A DNA stretch of 64,000 nt from Roseovarius indicus. GTDB taxonomy: Bacteria > Pseudomonadota > Alphaproteobacteria > Rhodobacterales > Rhodobacteraceae. The DNA is taken from assembly GCF_008728195.1 (NCBI RefSeq), contig NZ_CP031598.1, forward strand, positions 5,208,001 to 5,272,000. Direction: 5' to 3'. The notes beneath the pieces are model-generated. The model had not been told where the DNA came from. It saw nothing but the letters and a program-made list of their open reading frames with translations, and ran no database searches. This document shows, piece after piece, positions 16,650 through 25,671 of this stretch; the stretch's first letter is position 1; the number at the start of each line of letters is the position of its first letter. Both the position numbers and the translations under genes were made by a program.

Positions 16650-17063
16650 ATGCCCCGGAAGACCAAGCTCATCCTCTGCCCGCTCAACCTTCGCCACGCG
16701 AAGATCGAGTACAACGCCTATTCCGAGGCTGTCGACATGGCCCGCCGCCGTGGCGCCAAGCTCATCATCGCCACCGTCGCCCCCGAGATCGAGCGCAACC
16801 TGAACATATACAATTCAGATATTTACTGGGGCGAACAGCTTCAGGAATTCCTCAAGGCGCACCCCGCCGACGATGTCGAGGTCGAGACCGTCGTGCGCAA
16901 GGGCGCGGTGCACCGGCAGATCGTCAAGCTCGCCGACGACCGCAATGTCGACCTCATCGTGATGGAGGCCGCGAACCCCAAGGTGCAGGATTACCTGCTC
17001 GGCACGACCGCCTCGCACGTGGTCACCCATGCCGAATGTTCGGTCTACGTGGTGCGCAGCTAG
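16650..17063 (+). CDS. Universal stress protein (UspA family)
   Basis: A 137-residue single USP domain. It begins with KLILCPLNLRHAK and a helix (YSEAVDMARRRGAKLIIATVAPE), and ends with DLIVMEAANPKVQDYLLGTTASHVVTHAECSVYVVR, where the usual nucleotide-binding GxxGS run is replaced by GTTASHVV, so ATP binding may be weak. Such proteins help cells survive nutrient or envelope stress. The ATG at 16650 lies in a 235-bp divergent region with the BrnA-like gene, shared with the ACCGAC iterons. No co-transcribed partner is seen. Confidence 0.82.
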   Translation: MPRKTKLILCPLNLRHAKIEYNAYSEAVDMARRRGAKLIIATVAPEIERNLNIYNSDIYWGEQLQEFLKAHPADDVEVETVVRKGAVHRQIVKLADDRNVDLIVMEAANPKVQDYLLGTTASHVVTHAECSVYVVRS

Positions 17064-17143
17064 CCTGCGTCCCCCGGCTTAACCTGCCGGTAACCCGGGT
17101 GGGGCAATCTGCATCCCGGCGCAGTACGGCCACCGCACCGCGT

Positions 17144-17842
17144 TCAGAAACGCTCCACCCAGGGGCGAAGCGTTAACTCGTTCGACCATGCCGACCTGTC
17201 CTGCCGGATCAGGTCCAGATAGGCGCGCGCAATCGCGTCGGGGTCCAGCATGCTGTCCGGCTTGTCCGCAGGCTCCGTCCGCCCCGGGTTCCTGATCGCC
17301 CCGTCGATATTGACCCAGGCCACGTGAATCCCTTGCGGATGCAGCTCCCGCGCCATGCTCTCGGCCAGCCCCCGCTGGGCAAACTTGCCCATCGCGAAGG
17401 TGGCCGATTGCGGAAACCCCTTCACCCCGGCCGACGCCCCGGTGAACAATATCGTGCCCCGCACGCCGCCTTCCGGCTCCACGGCCAGCATCCGCTTCGC
17501 CGCCGCCTGCCCCGTCAGGAATGCCCCGAACGCCGTCACCTCCACGGCCTTCCGCACCTCCTCCGGATCAAGCTCCGCCACAGGCCCCCGCACCCGTGCC
17601 GAGGGGTTGTAGATCACCACCTCCGGCGCCCGGTCCAGCGCCTCGAAAAACCCGGAAACAGCCTTGATATCAACGGCATCCAGCGCCAACGCCTGCGCCC
17701 CCGTCTCGACCGAAAGCTCCTGCAGTTTGCCGACATCCCTTGCCGCCAGAACCACATCATACCCCTCGCCCGACAACAGCCGCGCCAGCGACGCCGAGAG
17801 CCCCGGCCCGACGCCCACGATCACCGCCAGCGGCTTGCTCAT
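17144..17842 (-). CDS. SDR-family oxidoreductase
   Basis: A 232-residue short-chain dehydrogenase/reductase. The cofactor loop is VGVGPGLSASLARLL, a variant of TGxxxGxG, followed by AARDVGKL. The NPSA segment (VIYNPSA) replaces the usual NNAG and the serine in FTGASAGVKG is present, but the expected YxxxK tetrad appears as FAMGKFA, with phenylalanine for tyrosine. That casts doubt on ordinary dehydrogenase activity, though this group is widespread. The ATG at 17842 overlaps the DUF1285 stop (ATGA), so both genes are probably co-translated. The substrate is unknown. Confidence 0.78.
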   Translation of the reverse strand: MSKPLAVIVGVGPGLSASLARLLSGEGYDVVLAARDVGKLQELSVETGAQALALDAVDIKAVSGFFEALDRAPEVVIYNPSARVRGPVAELDPEEVRKAVEVTAFGAFLTGQAAAKRMLAVEPEGGVRGTILFTGASAGVKGFPQSATFAMGKFAQRGLAESMARELHPQGIHVAWVNIDGAIRNPGRTEPADKPDSMLDPDAIARAYLDLIRQDRSAWSNELTLRPWVERF

Positions 17843-18429
17843 CCGTCGTCCTCCACCGTCATCTCCTCGGCCGGGATCACCTTGAAAAACACGCCGTCCG
17901 ACCAAAGCCCGAACCAGCCATCCCGCTCCTCGCCAATCTCCACCAGCCGGTAGAAACTCTTCCGGTCAATGAGCGCCTCCAGCCCGTCACGCACCATCAC
18001 ATAGGGCGACGGCTCCCCGGTCTCCCCGTCCCGCTCCACCCGAATCGGGTTGCCTTCTCCGGCGACCACCCGGTCGCCCACGTTGGTCTCGAACACCAGG
18101 CTCTGCCCCTCGCCCGCGCCTTCCGCCTCGAAATCCACGGCGACAAACGGCGCATCCTCCACCTCGATCCGCCATTTCTCGACCGGAGTGACCAAAAAAT
18201 AGTCGTCCCCTTCCCGCTTCAGAATGGTCGAAAACAGCCGCACCAACCCCTCGCGATTGATCGGAGTCCCCTCGTGAAACCACGTGCCGTCACGGGCGAT
18301 CCGCATGTCCAGATCCCCTGAAAAATCAGGGGTCCACTGGTGTATGGGCGGCAGCCCCTTGCCCTGCGCCTTCTTGGCCGCCTCGGCCAGGCTGTCCGCT
18401 GACGGGGAGTTGATCGTTTCTTTGCTCAT
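17839..18429 (-). CDS. DUF1285 domain protein
   Basis: A protein of about 196 residues of the DUF1285 family, recognisable from LPPIHQWTPDFSGDLDMRIARDGTWFHEGTPINREGLVRLFSTILKREGDDYFLVTPVEKWRIEVEDAPFVAVD. Members are small cytosolic proteins with a structure known from genomics projects but no assigned reaction. I chose the ATG at 18429; in-frame starts at 18441 and 18465 exist and none has a strong ribosome site. The downstream SDR gene overlaps by 4 bp. It is divergent from moxR with about 70 bp between the starts. Confidence 0.75.
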   Translation of the reverse strand: MSKETINSPSADSLAEAAKKAQGKGLPPIHQWTPDFSGDLDMRIARDGTWFHEGTPINREGLVRLFSTILKREGDDYFLVTPVEKWRIEVEDAPFVAVDFEAEGAGEGQSLVFETNVGDRVVAGEGNPIRVERDGETGEPSPYVMVRDGLEALIDRKSFYRLVEIGEERDGWFGLWSDGVFFKVIPAEEMTVEDDG

Positions 18430-18498
18430 TGCTTTTGCCATTTGCGTTCTGCGCGATACACTCATTCACAGGGATATAGTGTGCACAGGAGTTTTGCC

Positions 18499-19506
18499 AT
18501 GTCAGACGATGCGGATCTGGTGCAGGGAATCGAAGCGCTCGAGGCCAAGCTGGCCGAGGCACGCGCCTCGATCACCCGCCGGTTCATCGGGCAGCAGCGG
18601 GTCGTCGACCTGTCGCTCTCGGCGCTCCTGTGCGGCGGCCACGGCCTCTTGATCGGCCTGCCCGGCCTCGGCAAGACACGGCTGGTCGAAACGCTCTCCA
18701 CCGTCATGGGCCTCGACAGCAACCGCATCCAGTTCACGCCCGACCTGATGCCCTCCGACATCCTCGGCTCCGAGGTGCTGGAAACCGGCGCCGACGGCAC
18801 CCGCGATTTCAAGTTCATCGCCGGCCCGATCTTCTGCCAACTCCTGATGGCCGACGAGATCAACCGCGCCAGCCCCAGAACGCAATCGGCCCTCCTGCAA
18901 GCGATGCAGGAACGGCAAGTCACGGTGGCCGGCGAAGACCGCCCGCTCACGCCACCCTTCCACGTTCTGGCCACCCAGAACCCCATCGAACAGGAAGGCA
19001 CCTACCCCCTCCCCGAGGCCCAGCTCGACCGCTTCCTCGTGCAGATCGACGTCAAGTATCCCGACCGCGACACCGAGCGTGACATCCTTCTCGCCACCAC
19101 CGGCGTGGCCGAGGAAGACGCCCACCAGGTCTTCACCGCCGAGGAACTGATCGCGGCCCAGACCCTCTTGCGTCGCATGCCCGTGGGTGAAAGCGTGATG
19201 GAGATGATCCTCGACCTCGTCCGCGCCTTCCGCCCCGATGACGCGTCGGCCTCCGACACTGTGCGGCGCTCGGTCGCCTGGGGCCCCGGCCCGCGGGCGG
19301 CACAGGCGCTGATGCTCACCGTGCGCGCCCGCGCCATGCTTCAGGGTCGCCTCGCGCCGGATGCCGATGACGTCGCCGCGATGGCCCAGCCGGTGCTCAC
19401 CCACCGCATGGCCCTGACCTTCGCGGCCCGCGCCAGCGGCGAAAGCCTCGATGGCCTGATCGCCGATACCGTCGCCGACATCACCCGCATCGAGGCCGCC
19501 GCTTGA
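18499..19506 (+). CDS. MoxR-family AAA ATPase
   Basis: A 335-residue AAA+ ATPase. Walker A is GLPGLGKTRL (about 56-65), the MoxR hallmark FTPDLMPSDILGSEVLE follows, Walker B is LLMADEINRASPRTQSALLQAMQE and sensor 1 is ATQNPIEQEGTYPLPEAQLDRF. MoxR ATPases work with VWA or DUF58 proteins as chaperones that mature metalloenzymes or envelope complexes. The ATG at 18499 follows AGGAG. The DUF58 gene overlaps its stop, and three further genes follow with 4-bp overlaps, forming one operon. Confidence 0.92.
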   Translation: MSDDADLVQGIEALEAKLAEARASITRRFIGQQRVVDLSLSALLCGGHGLLIGLPGLGKTRLVETLSTVMGLDSNRIQFTPDLMPSDILGSEVLETGADGTRDFKFIAGPIFCQLLMADEINRASPRTQSALLQAMQERQVTVAGEDRPLTPPFHVLATQNPIEQEGTYPLPEAQLDRFLVQIDVKYPDRDTERDILLATTGVAEEDAHQVFTAEELIAAQTLLRRMPVGESVMEMILDLVRAFRPDDASASDTVRRSVAWGPGPRAAQALMLTVRARAMLQGRLAPDADDVAAMAQPVLTHRMALTFAARASGESLDGLIADTVADITRIEAAA

Positions 19507-20381
19507 CGAACGTCGCCCCCCTCCGCGCGCGGGCCGAACAGGAGGCGGCCCGCCTTCCCCCGCTTCTGGCGCGGGCGGAACACCTGGCCGGCACCGTCCT
19601 TCTGGGCGAGCACGGCCGCCGCCGCGCGGGGATGGGCGACGATTTCTGGCAATACCGGCCCGTTCAGGCCGGCGACGAACGCCGCTTCATCGACTGGCGC
19701 CGCTCGGCCCGGTCCGACTCGCAATTCATCCGCCAGCGAGAATGGCAGATCGCGCAAAGCGTGGTGATCTGGGTCGACAACGCCGCCTCCATGCGCTTCG
19801 CCTCGGATGAGAAATACGCCGAGAAATCTGACCGCGCCCGCCTTCTGGCGCTGGCCGTGGCGATCCTGCTGAACCGCGCCGGCGAGCGTGTCGGGCTGGC
19901 CGGCGCCGACCTGCCCCCGCGACGCGGCGAGGCCCAGATGATGCGGCTCGCCCAGGCCCTCACCAAGGATGGCGCCGACGATTACGGCCATCCGGAAAGC
20001 AAGGGCATGCTGCCCCATGGCCGCGCGCTCTTCGTCTCCGACTTCATGGGCGATATCGACGCCGCACGCACCGCTCTGACCGGCGCCGCCGACCGCGGTG
20101 TACAAGGCGTTCTGCTACAGGTGCTCGACCCCGCGGAAGAGGCGTTCCCCTATCGCGGCCGCACCATCTTCGAAAGCGTCGGCGGTACGCTGGCGCATGA
20201 AACCCTCAAGGCCTCCGAACTGCGCGACCGCTACCTCGCCCGCCTTGCCGAGAGGAAGGCCGAGCTGCAATCGCTCTGCGCCACGACCGGTTGGCAATAC
20301 GGCCTGCACCACACCAGCGACAGCGCCCAATCGGCGCTGCTCTGGCTCTTCCGGGCATTTGACGGGGGGCCGTCAAGATGA
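19503..20381 (+). CDS. DUF58 domain protein
   Basis: A 292-residue protein with the DUF58 hallmark GDDFWQYRPVQAGDERRFIDWRRSARSDSQFIRQREW (about residues 43-79), followed by a VWA-like fold (WVDNAASMRF). It is the usual partner of the MoxR ATPase encoded just before it. The start is a TTG at 19503 that overlaps the moxR stop as TTGA; no ATG lies upstream in frame and the family N-terminus matches this start. The next gene starts with ATGA over its stop. Confidence 0.88.
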   Translation: MTNVAPLRARAEQEAARLPPLLARAEHLAGTVLLGEHGRRRAGMGDDFWQYRPVQAGDERRFIDWRRSARSDSQFIRQREWQIAQSVVIWVDNAASMRFASDEKYAEKSDRARLLALAVAILLNRAGERVGLAGADLPPRRGEAQMMRLAQALTKDGADDYGHPESKGMLPHGRALFVSDFMGDIDAARTALTGAADRGVQGVLLQVLDPAEEAFPYRGRTIFESVGGTLAHETLKASELRDRYLARLAERKAELQSLCATTGWQYGLHHTSDSAQSALLWLFRAFDGGPSR

Positions 20382-23128
20382 TGCTGGGCCCCATAGGCTT
20401 CACCGCCCCGTGGCTCCTTCTGGCCCTCGCGGCGCTGCCGATCCTTTGGATTCTGCTCCGCGCCGTGCCCCCCGCCCCGATCCGCCGCCGCTTCCCCGGC
20501 GTGGCGCTGCTACTGGGCCTGTCCGATGACGATACCGTCACCGACCGCACCCCGTGGTGGCTTCTGCTCCTGCGGATGCTGGCGGTCGCGGCGCTGATCG
20601 TCGGCCTCGCCGGCCCGGTCCTGAACCCCCGCGCCGATGGCGAAACCGTCGCCACCGGCCCGCTGCTGATCGTGCTCGACGGCTCCTGGGCCGCCGCCCG
20701 CGACTGGCCCGCCCAAGAGGCGCTGCTCGACTCGATGCTGGCCGAAGCGGGGCGCGAAACCCGGCCCGTCGCCATTCTCCGCCTGACGGAACCGGAGGCC
20801 CCCAATTTCCAGGCCGCCGAGACATGGCGCAGTCGCCTCTCCGGCCTCGCCCCCGCCCCGTGGCAGGCCACCCCCGGCGCCATGGCCGAAGCCGCCGCAA
20901 TGCTAGGCGACGAGGATTTCGAAACGCGCTGGTTCTCCGACGGTCTGGCCCGCGACGGCCGCGAACGGCTCCTTTCGGAACTGCAATCGCGTGGCCCCGT
21001 CACCGTCTTCGAAAGCCCCGCCCCGGTGATCGCCCTCGCCCCCGCCACGATCAACGACGGCGCCGTGCAACTCACCGCCACCCGCGCCCGCAGCGGCACG
21101 CCCCGCGAGGTCACGATAGAGGCCCATGGCCGCGACCCATCCGGCACACCGCGCATGCTGGCCACCATGCCGCTCACCTTCGAGGCCGACGCCACCACCG
21201 CCACCGGCGACCTGTCGCTACCCGCCGAACTCCGCGCCCGTCTCACCCGGTTCGAGATCGCCGGCCAGCGCCACGCCGGCGCCGTCACCCTCACCGATGA
21301 CAGCCTCCGCCGCCGCGAGGTCGCGCTCATCGCCGGACGGGAAGACCGCGAAGGCCTCGAACTGCTCTCGCCGCTGCATTACCTCGAACAGGCATTGATC
21401 CCCTCCGCCGATATCCTCGACGGCGCGTTGATCGACGTACTGCCCGCCAACCCCGACGTGATCGTTCTGGCCGATGTCGCGACGCTCTCGGGCGCCGAGC
21501 AATCGGAACTGCTGGAATGGGCCGAGAACGGTGGTCTGCTCCTCCGCTTCGCCGGCCCGCGCCTTGCCGCCAGTGACGTCTCCCGTGACGAGGAAGCGCC
21601 GCTCATGCCTGTCCGCCTGCGCGCGGGGGGCCGCACCGTCGGCGGCGCGATGAGCTGGGGTGAACCCAAGTCGCTGGCGCCCTTCCCCGAGGAAAGCCCC
21701 TTCTTCGGCCTCGAGCTCAGCGACGACGTCACCGTCTCTGCCCAGGTCATGGCCCAGCCCGACCCCACGCTCGCCTCCCGCGTGATCGCCCAGCTGACCG
21801 ACGGCACACCGCTCGTCACTCGCAAGCGCATCGGCGCCGGGCAGGTGGTGCTGTTCCACGTCACGGCCAATGCCGAATGGTCCACACTGCCGCTGTCCGG
21901 CCTCTTCGTGCAGATGCTCGAACGGCTCGCCGTCTCCTCTGCCGTGGCCCTGCCGGACTTGTCGGAGATGCAGGGCACGACATGGCAACCGGTCGAGGTG
22001 CTGGATGGCTTCGGCACGCTGAACGACGCGGGCACCCTTCCGGGCGTGGATGGCGAGAAGCTTATCACCGACCAGATCGGGCCCAACCTGCGCCCCGGGC
22101 TCTACGAAGGGCCGGACCGCCGGCTTGCCCTGAACGTGATCAAGGAAGACACCACGCTGAGCCCGGCCGCATGGCCCGCGAACGTGCCCGTCAAGGGCCT
22201 TGCCCGACCGCCCGAGGCGCCGCTCGGCGGCTGGCTTCTGGCCGCAGCGCTCGTGCTGCTGGTGGCCGACATCATCGCCTCGCTCGCCCTCTCCGGCCGC
22301 CTCCTGCCCGCGCGCGCCGCGCTGATCCTCGCCGCGCTGATGGCCATGCCCCACCACGCCGATGCACAGGAAAGCGACAAGGCGCTCGCCGCTGCCTCCG
22401 AGGTGGTTCTGGCCCATGTCCTCACCGGCGACAGCCAGCTCGACAACGCCGCCCATGCGGGCCTGCGTGGCCTTGGCGAAACGCTCTACTTCAGAACCTC
22501 GGTCGAGCCCTCCGAGCCGATCGGCGTCAACCTCGAGGAAGACGACCTCGCCCTCTACCCGCTGCTCTACTGGCCCGTGACCCCCGATCAGCCGATCCCC
22601 ACCGCCGAGGCTTACGTGAAGCTCAACGAATACCTGCGCACCGGTGGCATGATCCTGTTCGACACGCGCGACGCCAACGTCGCGGGCTTCGGCGCCTCTT
22701 CGCCCAACGGGCAGAAGCTGCAACGCCTCGCCCGACCGCTCGACATCCCGCCACTCGAACCCATCCCCGAGGATCACGTGCTCACCCGCACCTTCTACCT
22801 GCTGCAGGATTTCCCCGGCCGCTTCTCGGGCCGCGGCGTCTGGGTCGAGGCCGCGCCGGCCGATGCCGAAAAAGTCGAGGGCATGCCGTTTCGCAACCTC
22901 AACGACAATGTTACGCCCGTGGTGATCGGCGGCAACGATTGGGCAGCGGCCTGGGCGATGGATGAGATGGGCAACCCGATGTTCCCGGTGGGCCGCGGCT
23001 ATGCCGGCGAGCGGCAGCGCGAACTGGCCTACCGCTTCGGCGTCAACCTCGTGATGCACGTCCTGACCGGCAACTACAAATCCGACCAGGTGCACGTGCC
23101 AGCACTGCTCGACAGGCTTGGCCAATGA
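20378..23128 (+). CDS. BatA-type N-terminal / DUF4159 C-terminal membrane protein
   Basis: A 916-residue protein. The first 90 residues hold the BatA-like aerotolerance N-terminal domain with two membrane helices (WLLLALAALPILWILLRA and WWLLLLRMLAVAALIVGLAG). A long soluble middle follows, then two or more helices near residues 610-650. The last 230 residues form DUF4159, seen in ETLYFRTSVEPSEPIGVNLEEDDLALYPLLYWPV and LRTGGMILFDTRD, a GATase-like fold. It is a standard third member of alphaproteobacterial MoxR operons. The start overlaps the DUF58 stop by 4 bp. Confidence 0.88.
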   Translation: MMLGPIGFTAPWLLLALAALPILWILLRAVPPAPIRRRFPGVALLLGLSDDDTVTDRTPWWLLLLRMLAVAALIVGLAGPVLNPRADGETVATGPLLIVLDGSWAAARDWPAQEALLDSMLAEAGRETRPVAILRLTEPEAPNFQAAETWRSRLSGLAPAPWQATPGAMAEAAAMLGDEDFETRWFSDGLARDGRERLLSELQSRGPVTVFESPAPVIALAPATINDGAVQLTATRARSGTPREVTIEAHGRDPSGTPRMLATMPLTFEADATTATGDLSLPAELRARLTRFEIAGQRHAGAVTLTDDSLRRREVALIAGREDREGLELLSPLHYLEQALIPSADILDGALIDVLPANPDVIVLADVATLSGAEQSELLEWAENGGLLLRFAGPRLAASDVSRDEEAPLMPVRLRAGGRTVGGAMSWGEPKSLAPFPEESPFFGLELSDDVTVSAQVMAQPDPTLASRVIAQLTDGTPLVTRKRIGAGQVVLFHVTANAEWSTLPLSGLFVQMLERLAVSSAVALPDLSEMQGTTWQPVEVLDGFGTLNDAGTLPGVDGEKLITDQIGPNLRPGLYEGPDRRLALNVIKEDTTLSPAAWPANVPVKGLARPPEAPLGGWLLAAALVLLVADIIASLALSGRLLPARAALILAALMAMPHHADAQESDKALAAASEVVLAHVLTGDSQLDNAAHAGLRGLGETLYFRTSVEPSEPIGVNLEEDDLALYPLLYWPVTPDQPIPTAEAYVKLNEYLRTGGMILFDTRDANVAGFGASSPNGQKLQRLARPLDIPPLEPIPEDHVLTRTFYLLQDFPGRFSGRGVWVEAAPADAEKVEGMPFRNLNDNVTPVVIGGNDWAAAWAMDEMGNPMFPVGRGYAGERQRELAYRFGVNLVMHVLTGNYKSDQVHVPALLDRLGQ

Positions 23129-25173
23129 CCGGTTCGATCGTCTTCGACCCGCTGCTGCCATGGTGGCTGATCGCATGCCTTGGCGGCATGGCCATCGTCG
23201 GTATTGCCCTGGCACTGATCCGCGGCCTTTCCGGCTGGCCCCTGCGCGGGCTCGCCGCGCTGGTGGTGATCGCCGCACTCGCCGGGCCCGTCTACCAGCA
23301 GGAAGAGCGCGATCCACTCACCGACATCGTGCTGCTGCTCGAGGATCAGTCCGCCAGCCAGCGCCTTGCCGACCGGGCCACCACCACGACAGAGGCCGCC
23401 GACGCCCTGGCCGCCCGCCTCGAGGCGCGCGAGAACACCGAGGTGCGCCGCATCGCCGTGCCGGACGGCACCGACAACACCGGCACCCAGCTGATGACGG
23501 CCCTCTCGGAAGCCTTGGCCGAGGAACCGAGCGGCCGTGTCGCCGGCGCGATCCTGCTTTCCGATGGCCGCCTGCACGATCTCGACCGCGCCCCGGGCCT
23601 GCCTGCGCCGCTGCACCTGCTGCACACCGGCCGCGAGGAAGATTGGGATCGCAAGCTGACAGTCGACAACGCCCCCGCCTTCGGCATCCTCGGCGAAGAG
23701 ATCACCATGACCCTGCGCATCGAAGACGACGGCGCCGCGCCCGAGGGCGTGGGAACCGTGCCGGTCGATGTTTCCATCGACGGCGAGGAGCCCCAGCGCT
23801 TTCAACTGCCCGTCGGACAGGACATCGATCTGCCCCTGACCCTGCCCCATGGGGGCCGCAACGTGCTGCAATTCTCCACCCCAGAGGCCGAAGGAGAACT
23901 GACCGACCGCAACAACACCGCGCTGGTTCAGATCAACGGCGTGCGCGACCGCCTCTCGGTGCTGCTGGTCTCGGGCGAGCCGCATGCCGGGGGGCGCACC
24001 TGGCGCAACCTGCTGAAATCCGACAGCTCGGTCGACCTCGTGCATTTCACCATCCTCCGCCCGCCCGAAAAGCAGGATGGCGTGCCGGTACGGGAACTTT
24101 CGCTCATCGCCTTCCCGACGCGCGAACTGTTCCTCGAGAAGATCGAGGATTTCGACCTCATCATCTTCGACCGCTACAAGCGGCGCGGCATCCTGCCCTC
24201 GATCTACCTCGACAACGTGCGCGACTATGTCGAAACCGGCGGCGCGGTGCTGATCGCCGCGGGGCCTGACTTTGCCAGCGCCGACAGCCTTTACCGCACC
24301 CCGCTCGAAGCCGTCGTGCCCGCCCGCCCGACCGCACGGGTCATCGAACGCCGCTTCCGGCCACAGGTCACCGACCTGGGCCAGCGCCACCCGGTCACCG
24401 CCGGCCTGGAACCCGAGGGCGAAGAGGGCTGGGGCCGCTGGATGCGCCAGATCGAACTGACCGAGCCCACCGGCGACGTGGTGATGACCGGCGCGGATGA
24501 TAGCCCGCTCCTGGTGCTCGACCGCGTTGGCGAAGGCCGCGTGGCGCTGCTCGGCTCCGACCACGCGTGGCTCTGGAACCGGGGCTTCGAGGGTGGCGGG
24601 CCACAGCTCGAATTGCTCCGCCGCCTGGCGCACTGGATGATGAAAGAACCTGAGCTCGAGGAAGAAGCCCTCTGGGCCGAGGCAACGGGCCAGCAGATGC
24701 GCATCATCCGCCGCTCGCTCTCGGAAACGGTCGGGCCCGTCACCATCACCACGCCATCGGGCGAAGTGATGGAGATGGAACTGGAAGAGGTTTCGCCCGG
24801 CCGGTTCGAAACCCTGTTCGACGGGCCGGAGATCGGCCTCTACCGGCTCGAAAACGGAGAGCATACCGCCGTGATCGGCCTCGGCCCCGCCTCTCCGGTG
24901 GAGTTCGAGGAAACGATCGCCAGCGCCGAGCCGCTATCCGAGGTGATCGACGGCACGAACGGCGGCGCACTGGCGCTGGCCGATGGCCTGCCGCGCATCC
25001 GCGAGGTGCGTGAAGGCCGCCCCGCCGCCGGCCGCGGCTGGATCGGCATCACCCCGCGCGGCGCCTACGAAACCCGCGCCGTCACGCAGCTGCCGCTTCT
25101 GCCTGCATGGCTGGTGTTGGCGCTGGCGGCGGCGCTGATCGTGGCTGGATGGCTCAGGGAAGGGCGGCGCTGA
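23125..25173 (+). CDS. Membrane protein of the MoxR operon, GATase-like
   Basis: A 682-residue protein with two N-terminal helices (WWLIACLGGMAIVGIALALIRGL and GLAALVVIAALAGPVYQQ), a large soluble part and one C-terminal helix (AWLVLALAAALIVAGW). The segment LLVSGEPHAGGRTWRNLL, then FDLIIFDRYKRRGILPSIYLDNVRDYVETGGAVLIAAGP, resembles a class I glutamine amidotransferase-like fold without its catalytic set. It is the fourth gene of the MoxR block, overlapping DUF4159 by 4 bp (ATGA). The role is probably structural in the same envelope complex; no function is established. Confidence 0.82.
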   Translation: MTGSIVFDPLLPWWLIACLGGMAIVGIALALIRGLSGWPLRGLAALVVIAALAGPVYQQEERDPLTDIVLLLEDQSASQRLADRATTTTEAADALAARLEARENTEVRRIAVPDGTDNTGTQLMTALSEALAEEPSGRVAGAILLSDGRLHDLDRAPGLPAPLHLLHTGREEDWDRKLTVDNAPAFGILGEEITMTLRIEDDGAAPEGVGTVPVDVSIDGEEPQRFQLPVGQDIDLPLTLPHGGRNVLQFSTPEAEGELTDRNNTALVQINGVRDRLSVLLVSGEPHAGGRTWRNLLKSDSSVDLVHFTILRPPEKQDGVPVRELSLIAFPTRELFLEKIEDFDLIIFDRYKRRGILPSIYLDNVRDYVETGGAVLIAAGPDFASADSLYRTPLEAVVPARPTARVIERRFRPQVTDLGQRHPVTAGLEPEGEEGWGRWMRQIELTEPTGDVVMTGADDSPLLVLDRVGEGRVALLGSDHAWLWNRGFEGGGPQLELLRRLAHWMMKEPELEEEALWAEATGQQMRIIRRSLSETVGPVTITTPSGEVMEMELEEVSPGRFETLFDGPEIGLYRLENGEHTAVIGLGPASPVEFEETIASAEPLSEVIDGTNGGALALADGLPRIREVREGRPAAGRGWIGITPRGAYETRAVTQLPLLPAWLVLALAAALIVAGWLREGRR

Positions 25174-25176
25174 CGC

Positions 25177-25536
25177 TCAGGGCGACAGCTCCACCCGCAT
25201 CAGCGTCTTCGACCAGCCATGCACCGAACAATGCGGCTTGATGAAAATCTCTCTTGTTCCGTCGGGAATGACGACACCGCTGATCGACCGGGTAAAGGGC
25301 TGTTCCTTCACATGCGGGTGCATCAGCTCGCGATAGGCCAGCTTCTTGCCGTGCTTGTCGAGCACCTCCCACCCGTCGGCAAAATGATCCCAGCCGGTAT
25401 CGGGATGCTCCAGCGTGACATGAACGTTCCACAGCATGCCGACCTTCTCGACCGTCACACCCTTCACGACGGGGTCGCCCGCCAGTGCCGGTCCGGCCGC
25501 AAGCGCCGCGATCAGGGGAAGCCACCTCGTTTTCAT
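25177..25536 (-). CDS. Exported hypothetical protein
   Basis: A 119-residue protein with a Sec signal (MKTRWLPLIAALAAGPALA, cleavage before GDP). The mature part of 100 residues is one small beta-rich domain with several histidines (WNVHVTLEHPDTGWDHFADGW, MHPHVKEQPF, KPHCSVHGWSKTL) and one cysteine, which might bind a metal. I recognise it only as a family common in marine Rhodobacterales. It converges on the MoxR operon with 3 bp between stops and is divergent from glcD. Confidence 0.6.
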   Translation of the reverse strand: MKTRWLPLIAALAAGPALAGDPVVKGVTVEKVGMLWNVHVTLEHPDTGWDHFADGWEVLDKHGKKLAYRELMHPHVKEQPFTRSISGVVIPDGTREIFIKPHCSVHGWSKTLMRVELSP

Positions 25537-25634
25537 CCGGCAACCTTAGGTGCGAATCGTGTGTCAGTCGGTCACGTCTTTGTGTGCAATCACCGCAACC
25601 TTGTGGCAGCATGACCCATCTTGCCGCAACGGCC

Positions 25635-25659
25635 AATTGGTTATATTACTTTACCAATT
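25635..25659. promoter_or_regulatory. FadR/LldR-type GntR operator before glcD
   Basis: AATTGGT (25635-25641) and ACCAATT (25653-25659) form a perfect inverted repeat with an 11-bp spacer. The half-sites equal those of GntR regulators of lactate and glycolate genes (AATTGGTnnnACCAATT), though the spacing is longer. It ends 12 bp before the glcD ATG and would block ribosome or polymerase access; the regulator gene is not in the window. Confidence 0.5.
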
Positions 25660-25671
25660 AAGGAGGCTCCC

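Noticed and set aside
21218..23317. 699-codon open frame on the minus strand
   Set aside because: It is antisense to the DUF4159 protein and spans a gene junction, with no recognisable domain.
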